DNA from: JACKHO01 sp041398745
GTDB lineage: Bacteria; Planctomycetota; Planctomycetia; Planctomycetales; Planctomycetaceae
DNA: 64,000 nucleotides
Reading direction: 5' to 3'
Assembly (NCBI GenBank): GCA_041398745.1
Contig: JAWKUB010000002.1
Coordinates: 1-64,000 of the forward strand
Under the pieces are notes generated by a model, which did no database searches, was not told the DNA's origin, and was given only the letters and a program-made list of their open reading frames with translations. Shown piece after piece: positions 52,223-61,306 of the stretch (positions are counted from its first letter, which is position 1; each line of letters begins with the position of its first letter). A program made the translations under genes and the position numbers.

Positions 52223-53566
52223 ATGACTCAACCCTGGCTCATCGACCGTCGCCATGTCCTTCGTGGACTTGGCAGCTTCATTGCGTTGCCGTTCCTGAAC
52301 TGCATGAGCTCCGCGGCTCCATCTGAGCTAACCAAGCCAAAGCGGAGCGCATTCATCTACATCCCAAACGGCGTCAACACGCTCGACTACCAAATTACAA
52401 CGCCCGGTGAGGACTATGAGTTTTCACGAACGCTCGCGCCACTGGAGAAACATCGCAGCGTCGTCACCCCAATTAGTGGCCTGCATCATCCCGGTGGATT
52501 GGGACATCATCACAACTGCCAGAAAATCTGGCTGACAGGCGGAAAGCTCGGTCCATCAGATCGAAACACCATTTCTGTCGATCAGCAAATCGCCGAAGTC
52601 ACCTCACCACACACCCGTTTCCACTCTCTGGAAATTGCGAATAAGGGGGACTCACTGGCATGGACGGCAGATGGAATTCGACTTCCTGGCATGAGTCGCT
52701 GTAGCGAGATTTTCGCCTACCTCTTCGAGGAGCCAAAGAATGGCACAACGGCCCAGCGCCGGGCGCTCCGCCGAAAAGGAAGTGTGCTGGACGCAAACCT
52801 TGAAGAGGTCCGGTCGCTTGAGAGAAAAATGGGAGCGGAGGACAAGGGTCGGCTGAACCAGTATTTGACGGCCGTCCGCGAAACCGAAGTTCGTACACGT
52901 CGGGCAGATGCCTGGCTCGATGTCCCACGTCCACCAATTTCTGATGGTGACCGGCGCCGTACGAACCGCGACGTGCCCCAGACACAAGCCGGAGACTATT
53001 TCCGCACTATTTATGATCTCATGGTGCTGGCATTTCAAATTGATGCCACGCGAGTCGTCACCTTCAGCAGCGGATTGGAAGGACAAGGGCTGGCGATTCC
53101 TGAACTGGGGATTTCACAGTCGCGCCACGAACTCAGCCATCACAACGGTGACGCAGGTCACATGGAGAAACTGACACAAAGCGATACATTCGCTGTGGAA
53201 CAGTTTGCTTATTTCCTGACGCGACTTGCCGAGACACAGGATCTTGACGGTCGTCCGCTGCTCGATACGACGATGGCTCTCTTCGGTAGCGGTATGGCCT
53301 ACGGTCACAGCCACGGCAACGCGAACCTGCCGCTCGTGCTGGCGGGAGGAGCAGGATTGGGCGTCAAGCACGGTCGTCACCTGGACTTTAATCAAGGACA
53401 CTTCGATGGTTATCAACTCGACGATCCTGGCCAGCATTATCGTCTTTGCGGACGTCCCGCGAACGCGAACGCTCACATGAGCAACCTCCTCCTGAGCATG
53501 GCACAGCGAATGGGCGTGGAGAAAGAGTCGTTCGGTGACAGCAACAGCGAATTGGATCTGGCATAA
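52223..53566 (+). CDS. DUF1552 family protein
   Basis: 447 residues. A Tat-like start (WLIDRRHVLRGLGSFIALPF) is followed by the DUF1552 pattern: AFIYIPNGVNTLDYQITTPG, ISGLHHPGGLGHHHNC, LFGSGMAYGHSHGNANLPLV and a C-terminal HMSNLLLSMAQRMGV. Exported and encoded just after the DUF1592 gene, as is usual. Enzymatic role unknown. Confidence 0.92.
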   Translation: MTQPWLIDRRHVLRGLGSFIALPFLNCMSSAAPSELTKPKRSAFIYIPNGVNTLDYQITTPGEDYEFSRTLAPLEKHRSVVTPISGLHHPGGLGHHHNCQKIWLTGGKLGPSDRNTISVDQQIAEVTSPHTRFHSLEIANKGDSLAWTADGIRLPGMSRCSEIFAYLFEEPKNGTTAQRRALRRKGSVLDANLEEVRSLERKMGAEDKGRLNQYLTAVRETEVRTRRADAWLDVPRPPISDGDRRRTNRDVPQTQAGDYFRTIYDLMVLAFQIDATRVVTFSSGLEGQGLAIPELGISQSRHELSHHNGDAGHMEKLTQSDTFAVEQFAYFLTRLAETQDLDGRPLLDTTMALFGSGMAYGHSHGNANLPLVLAGGAGLGVKHGRHLDFNQGHFDGYQLDDPGQHYRLCGRPANANAHMSNLLLSMAQRMGVEKESFGDSNSELDLA

Positions 53567-53584
53567 GTCAATCAGGTCTTGCGG

Positions 53585-53712
53585 GATACCAGCACGAAGT
53601 GCCAGCGAATGAATCGACCAGAATACAAGCACGCAGCGCAAGCGAGTGACCCAGATGATCAGAACCCCAATCCTCTCAATGCAAAGTCGCTTGCTGGCGC
53701 TGCGTGCTGGTA
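53585..53712. repeat. REP-like repeat cluster (copy B) overlapping a gene start
   Basis: Two direct arms (GATACCAGCACGAAGTGCCA at 53585; AATACAAGCACGCAGCGCAA at 53622) and one inverted arm (53686-53712, ending GGCGCTGCGTGCTGGTAT). Together they can form a hairpin. The inverted arm encodes the LLALRAG part of the next protein's signal peptide. Confidence 0.85.
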
Positions 53713-54896
53713 TTTGCCTGCTGCTGTTCGCGGCAGCGAGTTCGTCAGCAAGACTCCGTGCTGATGAACCATTCCGTCCGAAACCAGGAGAGTTTCCGCC
53801 AATTTCGGAAGCCAAGTCGTATCGCGGCGAGCTGGTCTTCGTCGATCATATCAACCGGCGCGGAAGCCTTCGGTTGCATGTCGATGGTCATTACCACGAA
53901 GGACGGCTGCACCATTTTGCGATGTTACCTTACGGAATCATCCGTTATCGCGGTGCACCTGCCGAGTTGCGGGACATTCCACTGGGTACCGTGCTCTACG
54001 GTCGCTTCTATCTGCCACCAGATCCAAAGAACTCAGCAGTTCCAAATCAAACAGGAAGAGACGTCACGGCGCCGCCGGAGAGCTACGCCATCCTGCTGGA
54101 GGACGACACCAGCCTCTGTCTCCGTGAGGAAAAGGCATGGAAACTCAAGGAAGTTTCAATCACTGGCATGGAGGGACAACTCATTGCCAGCCTGGATCGA
54201 AAGGAGAACGGAGAAGGGCTGGGGGGCGAGCACAAGCTCACAGTTGATGGATCAACACGAATTTGGCGGGGGCGCGAACTACTTGGCCTTGAAGATTTAA
54301 TTGCGGAAGACACGTGGCCGAGCAGTGGCGCCAGGAATTTCGACGACGTCAATATCCAACTCAACTTGACTTGGCATCCCAGGTACCTTTACCAGCAGTT
54401 TCACGTGGCTGACATTTTTCTTGACGAGACGGCAATGACCAATGCCACGGCCCGTCAACGCGGTCAACACATTCGCCACATCCGACTACGCTGGATGCCC
54501 GCGCGTGTGGACGAAGTGAAGCAGGAGAATTTTGGTCCCGCAGTCATTACAGCGACATTGTTTGGCGGCATGGATGAGTCCCTCTACGCGGACTTCAAAC
54601 CGGACACTGGCGCACAAATGGCAGCGGCGGAAGATACGCTGCGTACCTGGTGGCCGGACCATGACGGTATGGACGGCAGAATTATCGCGGTCAAGCAAAT
54701 CTCGGAAGAGCCACCGTTCGGCAGTAGCGGAATTCAGGTGCAGTTCGCGGTTCCACTTGCCCTGGAAGGCTTCCGCCCCGGACGCACCGTCCGCATTCGT
54801 TCGCACAGTTGGCCCAAAGTGAAGCCGCCCGTCGAAGAACTGGTAAACGACCTGGAAGACCGCTGGCCCGGCCCAGAGATTTTTGAGCATCGGTAG
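53646..54896 (+). CDS. Exported hypothetical protein, DUF1592/DUF1552 cluster
   Basis: 416 residues, or 405 from the ATG at 53679. A signal peptide (LLALRAGICLLLFAAASSSA) includes REP-derived codons. The mature part is beta-rich, with YRGELVFVDHINRRGSLRLH near the start, and no known catalytic motif. Same direction and close spacing (79 bases) after the DUF1552 gene suggest one transcript. Family not recognised. Confidence 0.75.
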   Translation: MTQMIRTPILSMQSRLLALRAGICLLLFAAASSSARLRADEPFRPKPGEFPPISEAKSYRGELVFVDHINRRGSLRLHVDGHYHEGRLHHFAMLPYGIIRYRGAPAELRDIPLGTVLYGRFYLPPDPKNSAVPNQTGRDVTAPPESYAILLEDDTSLCLREEKAWKLKEVSITGMEGQLIASLDRKENGEGLGGEHKLTVDGSTRIWRGRELLGLEDLIAEDTWPSSGARNFDDVNIQLNLTWHPRYLYQQFHVADIFLDETAMTNATARQRGQHIRHIRLRWMPARVDEVKQENFGPAVITATLFGGMDESLYADFKPDTGAQMAAAEDTLRTWWPDHDGMDGRIIAVKQISEEPPFGSSGIQVQFAVPLALEGFRPGRTVRIRSHSWPKVKPPVEELVNDLEDRWPGPEIFEHR

Positions 54897-55117
54897 AGAA
54901 GGGCTAAATGATTGTGTTTCACCCGAATCATCCGGCTCATTCGAACTGACCGTCACAACCAAAACGGCATTCTCGCCGGTAGCTCTGTCGAATTGGCGAT
55001 TCTCGGCAAGTGGTTGCAGACTGCTTCGATGTGGACGTGACAAACTCTCCTTCCGGCGCATGCGCAGTGGCATCATGTCATCGCGACGTGTCGGGCATTC
55101 TCCTGAGCAGGTTCACG

Positions 55118-56011
55118 ATGTTGCCGTCAGTTGTCGCAGATATCGAAGTGCCATCGCACTTGGTCGAGCAGTTCCAAATTAAGTGTGCCGCCATCAAAAT
55201 GTTGCCCGGCGTCGCAGCGGAAGCCCTCGATTTGGCCAATGATCCCAGTTGTTCGATTGCGAATTTGGCCAAGGTTATTGAACGTGACGTCAAACTCGCC
55301 TCCGAAATCCTGTCGATTGCCAACTCCGCAGGAATGGGCGGCGGCACACCAATTGGCAGCCTGCATCAGGCGATTGTTCGACTTGGCTTTCGTCGCTGCC
55401 GGAATTTAATCCTCAGTAGCAGCCTGTCCTCTATTATGCGTTCGGTGTCCGTGAAAGAGGAGAGCGTTCGTCAACAACTCTGGAAGCACAGTTTTCTCAC
55501 TGGAATGATTTCCCTGCACATCAGTCGGCTACTGAACCTGGGCTTTCAGGGAGAAGAGTTCACCGCTGGATTGTTCCATGACTTTGGACGCACGCTCCTG
55601 GCAATTTGTCTGCCGGAGACATTTCATGACTTCGACGCACTGGACTTTCAAGAAGCGCCGCAGCAGTTGCATCGTGAACAGGAACTCGCCGGAATTACGC
55701 ACTGCGAACTGGGCGCCTGGTTTGCCAAACGAAACGGACTCCCTTCTCCACTAGTTGATGCCGTGCTGTTCCATCATATGCCGGAGTCGGCACATCGCAA
55801 CCGGCAGCTTGTCGCACTGACAGCGGCAGCGGATGTCATTGCCAACTATATCCACGTGCATGGCGAGGCAATGAGCTACGAGCCGCGTTCAAATTCAGGA
55901 ATCCATGTCCTGGAGAACTGCGGAATTCCGGCAGCGGTAGATCGTTTCGCCCGCGTATGGCCCGAGGTAGCCGACACGGCCATGGCAGCCTACCAGTCGG
56001 AATTGATGTAG
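55118..56011 (+). CDS. HDOD-domain protein
   Basis: About 297 residues from the ATG at 55118; the frame is open further upstream but that part is not protein-like. It has HDOD signatures: LPGVAAEALDLANDPSCSIA, LASEILSIANSAGMGGG, ALVRLGFRRCRNLIL-type helix, and GLFHDFGRTLL. HDOD is an HD-like fold in which catalytic residues are usually lost; here HD is present in LFHDFG but the full HD set is not clear. Probably a signalling protein, paired with the HDOD-kinase protein 56 bases downstream. Confidence 0.88.
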   Translation: MLPSVVADIEVPSHLVEQFQIKCAAIKMLPGVAAEALDLANDPSCSIANLAKVIERDVKLASEILSIANSAGMGGGTPIGSLHQAIVRLGFRRCRNLILSSSLSSIMRSVSVKEESVRQQLWKHSFLTGMISLHISRLLNLGFQGEEFTAGLFHDFGRTLLAICLPETFHDFDALDFQEAPQQLHREQELAGITHCELGAWFAKRNGLPSPLVDAVLFHHMPESAHRNRQLVALTAAADVIANYIHVHGEAMSYEPRSNSGIHVLENCGIPAAVDRFARVWPEVADTAMAAYQSELM

Positions 56012-56067
56012 CACCGAGTCACCGCAGTTGCCAAGGGTGCGTTCAACTCAAAGCAGAGGAGTCAATT

Positions 56068-57933
56068 ATGTGGGATCAACTCGTACAGCAACTTCCTCGA
56101 GTTGTGCCAGATGATCTCCGCAATATTGGCGTTACTTTTCCATCAATGCCGGAAGCGGTATTGGAGTTCTCGCACATTACACAGAACCCTAAGGCTTCTG
56201 TCGCCGAAGTCGCTAAGCCGCTGGAGCGCGATCCCGCTCAGACTCTGGAGCTCATGCGCTATGTGAATTCCGCGACTATGGGAAGCCGTCGACCAATTTC
56301 CACCATTCAACAGGCCCTTTCGCTTATTGGAATTCAACGGGCACGCACGTTCGTACTTTCCGCAGCATTGCAGCGCGCCGTGGAGGCCGAAATCGATCAC
56401 GAAGAATTTCGGCGGCAGCAACAGGAAGCTGTTGAACGAGCCGTATGTGCCTCGCTGGTCGCCAAACGTCTGCATGATGACTGTGCCCGGGCCTACCTCT
56501 GCGGACTCATGCAGGACCTCATGCTACCGGCGCTCATTGCCCGCTTCCCCGAGTTCTATCTGCGACTCCCTGTGGACACGCGGTCCCTCAGTGAGCGCGA
56601 ACATGAAGAGTTCGGCTGGACGCATGGAGATGTCATGGCAGAAGTTCTGCGACAATGGCAATTCCCAGATAAAATTGTTTACAGCACGGCACTGCATCAT
56701 CGTGTGGAGTTGGTGGCGCTGGAGCATGGCGAACATGCCGCACTGTTGGCCGCCAACACGGTGGCTGCGGCAATCCCCACAGAATTCGACCCCAACCCCC
56801 TGGGACGCCTCTCATTGCCAAGTATTGAGAAAGTCATTCCAGACTTCAGCATTTTGGAGATTGCTGTCGGCGTTGATGAGTCGCTCGACATCTCAGGCAA
56901 CACCTGGCCCGGACGTCTGAGTCTATGTGAACGACTGGGGGACCAGTTTCAGGAATTGCTCACCGAACGTCGCCTTTCGGAGATTACGGAAAACTGCAAC
57001 CTCGGCAGTTACAAGCTCGACCGGCCACTGGGCAAAGGCGGCATGGGTACCGTGTTTCTCGCCCAGCACAACCGATTGCATCGCCCCGCTGCAGTGAAAA
57101 TGTTTCACCGCCCAGATTGCGAACCGGACCTCATCGCCCGTTTCGAGGCGGAAGTTCAACTCATGAGTCGCCTCCGCAGTCCTTATGTGGTGCATGTGTA
57201 TGATTGTGGCATCTCACGAAATGGACTGCTGTACTACGTCATGGAATATGTACCGGGCCAGACGGTAGAAGACCTCGTCAGAGTGTTTGGAATGCTGGAC
57301 CAGCGCGTGGTCATTCACATTCTCGAACAAATTTGTCGGGCACTGCATGAGGCTCATCAGAAAGACATTCTTCATGGCGACATCAGCCTAAGGAATATCA
57401 TGGTGACCGAAATCGCAGGCGACCGATTCTTCGTGAAGCTTCTCGATTTTGGTCTTGCCAGCATGATTGGCGTCACCACACACCGGGACGACGTCGTCTA
57501 CGGTACACCGGGATTCGTCGCGCCAGAGATCCTATACAATCCCCGCAGCAAAGACGCCCGAAGTGAGATCTATGCCGTCGGAGCTGTCGCATTTTACCTG
57601 CTCACTGGCCAGCCAGTTTTCCGGTCGACGGACATTCACGACCTCATTCACAAGACCGCTCACGAAACGCCCAGCTCCATTTCCGTATCGAGACCGGACG
57701 ACCTGCTGCCAGAACTCGACACCCTTGTTCTGCGCTGCCTCGCCAAATCGCCTCTCGACCGTCCTCAACGTGTCGAGGAGATTCTGGTCACCCTGGCGGA
57801 GATCCGGCAACGCCTGCAGTACGGACACGATTTGGCCTCAACATCCTGGCTGGACGAAACCCCGGAAGAGTTGCGACTCACAGAGGGCGTTGCAAACGCG
57901 TCGCAAACAACACGGCAGTATCTGGCGAAGTGA
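56068..57933 (+). CDS. HDOD-Ser/Thr kinase fusion protein
   Basis: About 621 residues from the ATG at 56068, preceded by AGAGGAG. The N-terminal ~310 residues are an HDOD domain (FPSMPEAVLEFSHITQNPKA, MRYVNSATMGSRRPIS, LCGLMQDLMLPALI). The C-terminal half is a kinase: Gly loop LGKGGMGTV, AVKMF, HGDISLRNIMV (HRD replaced by HGD, the following Lys by Ser), LLDFGLAS and GTPGFVAPE. Catalytic Asp and Asn remain but the usual Lys is lost, so activity may be altered. Such fusions link the HDOD sensor to kinase output. It is 56 bases after the HDOD gene and probably co-transcribed. Confidence 0.92.
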   Translation: MWDQLVQQLPRVVPDDLRNIGVTFPSMPEAVLEFSHITQNPKASVAEVAKPLERDPAQTLELMRYVNSATMGSRRPISTIQQALSLIGIQRARTFVLSAALQRAVEAEIDHEEFRRQQQEAVERAVCASLVAKRLHDDCARAYLCGLMQDLMLPALIARFPEFYLRLPVDTRSLSEREHEEFGWTHGDVMAEVLRQWQFPDKIVYSTALHHRVELVALEHGEHAALLAANTVAAAIPTEFDPNPLGRLSLPSIEKVIPDFSILEIAVGVDESLDISGNTWPGRLSLCERLGDQFQELLTERRLSEITENCNLGSYKLDRPLGKGGMGTVFLAQHNRLHRPAAVKMFHRPDCEPDLIARFEAEVQLMSRLRSPYVVHVYDCGISRNGLLYYVMEYVPGQTVEDLVRVFGMLDQRVVIHILEQICRALHEAHQKDILHGDISLRNIMVTEIAGDRFFVKLLDFGLASMIGVTTHRDDVVYGTPGFVAPEILYNPRSKDARSEIYAVGAVAFYLLTGQPVFRSTDIHDLIHKTAHETPSSISVSRPDDLLPELDTLVLRCLAKSPLDRPQRVEEILVTLAEIRQRLQYGHDLASTSWLDETPEELRLTEGVANASQTTRQYLAK

Positions 57934-57950
57934 CTGATTACCTAATCACG

Positions 57951-58409
57951 TCACTCCAGCCAAGTCCAGTCGCTGAATGTCGCAGCCTGTCCGACTGGCT
58001 GATCGTTCTCGTCAATGAGGTTCCAGACGAGGGCCTGGTCGATTTGGAAACGCTTGCCGGTCGACGAAATTCGGATGCCGGCGTAGTTGTCGATGTAGCC
58101 TTGCCGCTGCGTGGTGGCCAGCATTTGGGCGCGCTCGTCGCGGTGCATTGGTTCGGCAGTGAGGCGTGAGGGTGTCGAGCAGAAGGACTCCCAGTCGAGT
58201 TCCCACAATTCGAGTGCGACCTTGTTGGCATAGTTGAGAATGGGGTCTGCTTCGGTCCCGTGAGCGACGACAACGAAACCCGATTCGCCGAGCCGCTCTG
58301 ACTCTTCCAGAGGATCGCCCGAGCGGGGCATGAGGTCTTTCCCTAACCAGTGACGGTAGGAATTCAGAATGTGCTGCGTACGTTGAATGACGGCGGGGTT
58401 TGTCCACAT
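57951..58409 (-). CDS. MEKHLA-domain protein
   Basis: 152 residues matching a stand-alone MEKHLA/PAS-like domain: HILNSYRHWLGKDLMP, FVVVAHGTEADPILNYANKV, ALELWELDWESF, and WNLIDENDQPVGQAATF. MEKHLA is a PAS-like module of unknown function, seen alone in bacteria and at the end of some plant regulators. It converges on the kinase gene with 17 bases between stops. Confidence 0.88.
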   Translation of the reverse strand: MWTNPAVIQRTQHILNSYRHWLGKDLMPRSGDPLEESERLGESGFVVVAHGTEADPILNYANKVALELWELDWESFCSTPSRLTAEPMHRDERAQMLATTQRQGYIDNYAGIRISSTGKRFQIDQALVWNLIDENDQPVGQAATFSDWTWLE

Positions 58410-58444
58410 GGCTGACCTGTGGGGTGAGTGTTGAATGGAAAGTA

Positions 58445-60184
58445 TCAGAGACTTTGCAGGTAGGCGACGAGGGCTCGGAGCTCTTGGGGAGTCAATGAGT
58501 CGTCCAATTGGTGGCCGTACTCTTCGAATACTGACTCCAGCGTGGGAGCTCTCAAGTCATGAAAGAATCCGAAGCGTTGACCAACGCCGCGTAAGCTCGG
58601 GGGATTATATTTCTTGAGGCCATTTTCGTCAGCGAGACCAACGTCGTAGGTGAGGTCTGATGTAAATGTCAGGGGCGGAATGTGGCACCGCTGGCAGCCG
58701 CGGTCATTGAAAACACTCTGGCCCGACGAAACGAACTCTTCATTGTTCACCTGAAGTGGCGGTGCCGGGTCGAGCGAGTGCAGGTAGGCCACCACGTCCA
58801 TGACGTCTCTGGCAGACGTGTCAGGACTATGCATGGTTGAGTGGAAGGATTTGGTCACTTGTCCGTGCAACGTTTGCATACTTCCATTCCACGCCCAGGG
58901 ATTGTTGTCGCGCGTGCCCAGTAGCGACGGGACCTGCTTGGGGGCACCTTCGGTTCCATCACCGAAGGTGTCGGCGAGGCGTCCGTTGGTATGCGCACGG
59001 CTGTGGCAACTCTGACAACTCATCCACTGAAACTGAGACGTCCGGGCGTCGAGAAAGAGTTCTTCGCCGCGCTGAGCCGGTGACTTCTCTGTTGTCGTAC
59101 CAAATGCCAGTTGAGTCAGCGTGGCTCCATTTTGCATGTCGACGACACGAATTCCTGGCGTAAACGACTCCAGGACGAAGCAGCGATTGTGTTCTTCGTC
59201 AGCAATGACTTGCGCAGGATGCCGCCCGATGTCCAGTCGTCCATAAACCTCGTGTTGCGCGGTCAATTGGAGCAGGTGATCAACCCCCGCTGCTGCAATA
59301 AACAATTCACCGTTTGCATTCACAGCGATACCAGCGGGATCGGCCGCGCCTTGAGAGGGCGTGCCAAGTTCTTTCTCGTGGCGGACTTTCAGCGTGCCCT
59401 GTTCCGAATCGAATTGTAGGGTGAGCAACAGGTTTTCAATAACGAGTCCGCTGGCAATGTTGCTGACTGTGGTGGGATAAGGATGCAGTTTCTGACAAGT
59501 CGCCTGCAATTCTGAATCATCCCCCCAGGCGAGGCCGCCAATGTTGTGAATCGTGACCGGTAGCGTGGTGAGGACCTTGCGTGTGCCAACGTGAATGACG
59601 GCAAACTTCCCCTGGAATGCATCTGCGGCAATCAGGTGTGTACCGTCCCGGGTAAACAGCATTTCGCCAGGGGCAAAATCGAGTGGGACGTCAGCAGGAG
59701 AGTCGCGGTCTTCATCCTGCAACGAAGCGAGAGACACCCCGTGCTGCCACTGTTGGGCAATGGCCAATACATTGCCGTTACTGAGCACGCGGCTGGGAGT
59801 TCCCGTCACGGGCATTGATTGCACCAATTTCGGTGGTGTGACACTGAGATCAACACAGTTCACCTTCTTCCCTGCGGCATCGGCCAGCCAGAAGCGGGAG
59901 GAACCGTTTGACTCCAGGCAGACGTCAACTGGCTCACCAGGGAACTGCCATGCGGTTCGGCTCCAGTTGGATGACGAGTTATTCTCGTGGTGGACAGTCA
60001 GCAATTGGTTGACGGGATCAACGCTAAGAATTCGCCGCTGGATTGCATCCCACTCGATTCGGAGGGGGCGGTGGACGAGGGGACGTTGGTCGAATTGCAA
60101 CACGACATCAGCCCGGCACCACTTCGTCGCCAGGCTGATGAACATTGTTATCAGGGCCAGAAGGAACAGGACACTTGTGCGCAT
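58445..60184 (-). CDS. Exported beta-propeller diheme cytochrome c peroxidase-like protein
   Basis: 579 residues with a signal peptide (FLLALITMFISLATKW). A ~350-residue beta-propeller-like part (e.g. GLAWGDDSELQATCQKL and IAVNANGELFIAAAGVDHLL) precedes a C-terminal diheme region with CQSCHSRAHTNG and CQRCHIPP, typical of MauG/cytochrome c peroxidase-like proteins. The heme ligand region has PSLLGTRDNNPWAWNG and PSLRGVGQRFGFFHD. A periplasmic oxidoreductase role is likely; substrate unknown. Confidence 0.88.
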   Translation of the reverse strand: MRTSVLFLLALITMFISLATKWCRADVVLQFDQRPLVHRPLRIEWDAIQRRILSVDPVNQLLTVHHENNSSSNWSRTAWQFPGEPVDVCLESNGSSRFWLADAAGKKVNCVDLSVTPPKLVQSMPVTGTPSRVLSNGNVLAIAQQWQHGVSLASLQDEDRDSPADVPLDFAPGEMLFTRDGTHLIAADAFQGKFAVIHVGTRKVLTTLPVTIHNIGGLAWGDDSELQATCQKLHPYPTTVSNIASGLVIENLLLTLQFDSEQGTLKVRHEKELGTPSQGAADPAGIAVNANGELFIAAAGVDHLLQLTAQHEVYGRLDIGRHPAQVIADEEHNRCFVLESFTPGIRVVDMQNGATLTQLAFGTTTEKSPAQRGEELFLDARTSQFQWMSCQSCHSRAHTNGRLADTFGDGTEGAPKQVPSLLGTRDNNPWAWNGSMQTLHGQVTKSFHSTMHSPDTSARDVMDVVAYLHSLDPAPPLQVNNEEFVSSGQSVFNDRGCQRCHIPPLTFTSDLTYDVGLADENGLKKYNPPSLRGVGQRFGFFHDLRAPTLESVFEEYGHQLDDSLTPQELRALVAYLQSL

Positions 60185-60230
60185 GTCCCCCTGCCTCCCG
60201 TTAGTATTTGACGTAAAACCTCTAATCGAG

Positions 60231-61220
60231 TTAGCTCAGCAAATCCTTGACTGTATCGCGCTCGCTACGCAGTTCGTCGAGCGTTTCCTGGATCTTGGAC
60301 TGTGCAAACTCACTGTGCTCCCATCCTTGGATGATTTCATGGCTGCCGCCATTCATCCGCAGAGGGAATCCGAAAATGAGTCCTTCGTCGACGCCATAGC
60401 TGCCATCACTGCAGACAGCCGCGCTAAAGCAGTCCCCTTCGCCGGTTGGATTCACAATGGCTTTGACCGTATCAAGTGCTGCGTTTGCTGCTGAGGCAGC
60501 ACTCGAAGCGCCACGTGCCTGAATGACTTCGGCACCGCGTTTCTGCACTTTGCTGATGAAGTCGTTCTCAAGCCAGTTCGAGTCGGTGATGACTTCTGGA
60601 GCAGGACGTCCGTCGATGGTTGTGTGGAAATAGTCTGGGAACTGTGTGGCGGAATGGTTCCCCCAAATTGCGAGATTCTTAACCTGCGAAATCTGCGTAC
60701 CAGCCTTTTGAGCAAGTTGCGTCTTGGCCCGGTTCTGATCGAGCATGGTCATGGCGTACCAGCGATCTCGTGGGATGTCTGGAGCGGCGTTCATCGCAAT
60801 GAGGCAGTTTGTGTTGCAGGGATTCCCCACAACGAGGACACGCACGTCTTTTGCGGCGGCCGCCTGAATCGCCTTCCCGGTACCAGTGAAGATCGGGCCG
60901 TTGACCCGAATCAAATCACCGCGTTCCATGCCAGCTTTTCGTGGCACGCTACCAACGCAGAGCACCCAGTTGCAGTCAGCGAACCCATCTTCGAGGTGAT
61001 CACTGTCGGCTTTGACAACTCCGGCCAGGGTTGGGAAGGCACAGTCGTCGAGTTCCATTTCGACGCCGTCCAGGTTTTTCAAAACAGGAGGGACTTCAAC
61101 CAGGTGCAGAATGACCGGCTGGTCGGGGCCAAACACTTCGCCACTGGCCAATCGGAATACCAAGGCGTAGCCAATGTTTCCAGCGGCTCCAGTGACGGCG
61201 ACTCGAATTGGTGGTTTCAT
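60231..61220 (-). CDS. mdh: Malate dehydrogenase
   Basis: 329 residues of the LDH/MDH superfamily, in the longer MDH group. NAD-binding VTGAAGNIGYALVFRLASGE starts the protein, the active-site region has LDQNRAKTQLA and the catalytic His lies in WGNHSATQFPD. Substrate-binding Arg residues are in VPRKAGMERGDL. It interconverts malate and oxaloacetate in the citric acid cycle. A 46-base gap separates it from the diheme protein gene. Confidence 0.95.
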   Translation of the reverse strand: MKPPIRVAVTGAAGNIGYALVFRLASGEVFGPDQPVILHLVEVPPVLKNLDGVEMELDDCAFPTLAGVVKADSDHLEDGFADCNWVLCVGSVPRKAGMERGDLIRVNGPIFTGTGKAIQAAAAKDVRVLVVGNPCNTNCLIAMNAAPDIPRDRWYAMTMLDQNRAKTQLAQKAGTQISQVKNLAIWGNHSATQFPDYFHTTIDGRPAPEVITDSNWLENDFISKVQKRGAEVIQARGASSAASAANAALDTVKAIVNPTGEGDCFSAAVCSDGSYGVDEGLIFGFPLRMNGGSHEIIQGWEHSEFAQSKIQETLDELRSERDTVKDLLS

Positions 61221-61306
61221 CTTAGATTCCTCAGCAGTCTCATAGTTCGGCCAATGAATTGCCGGCCGCGTTCATTTTGTTATTTGATGATGGTCAATGA
61301 CAACGA

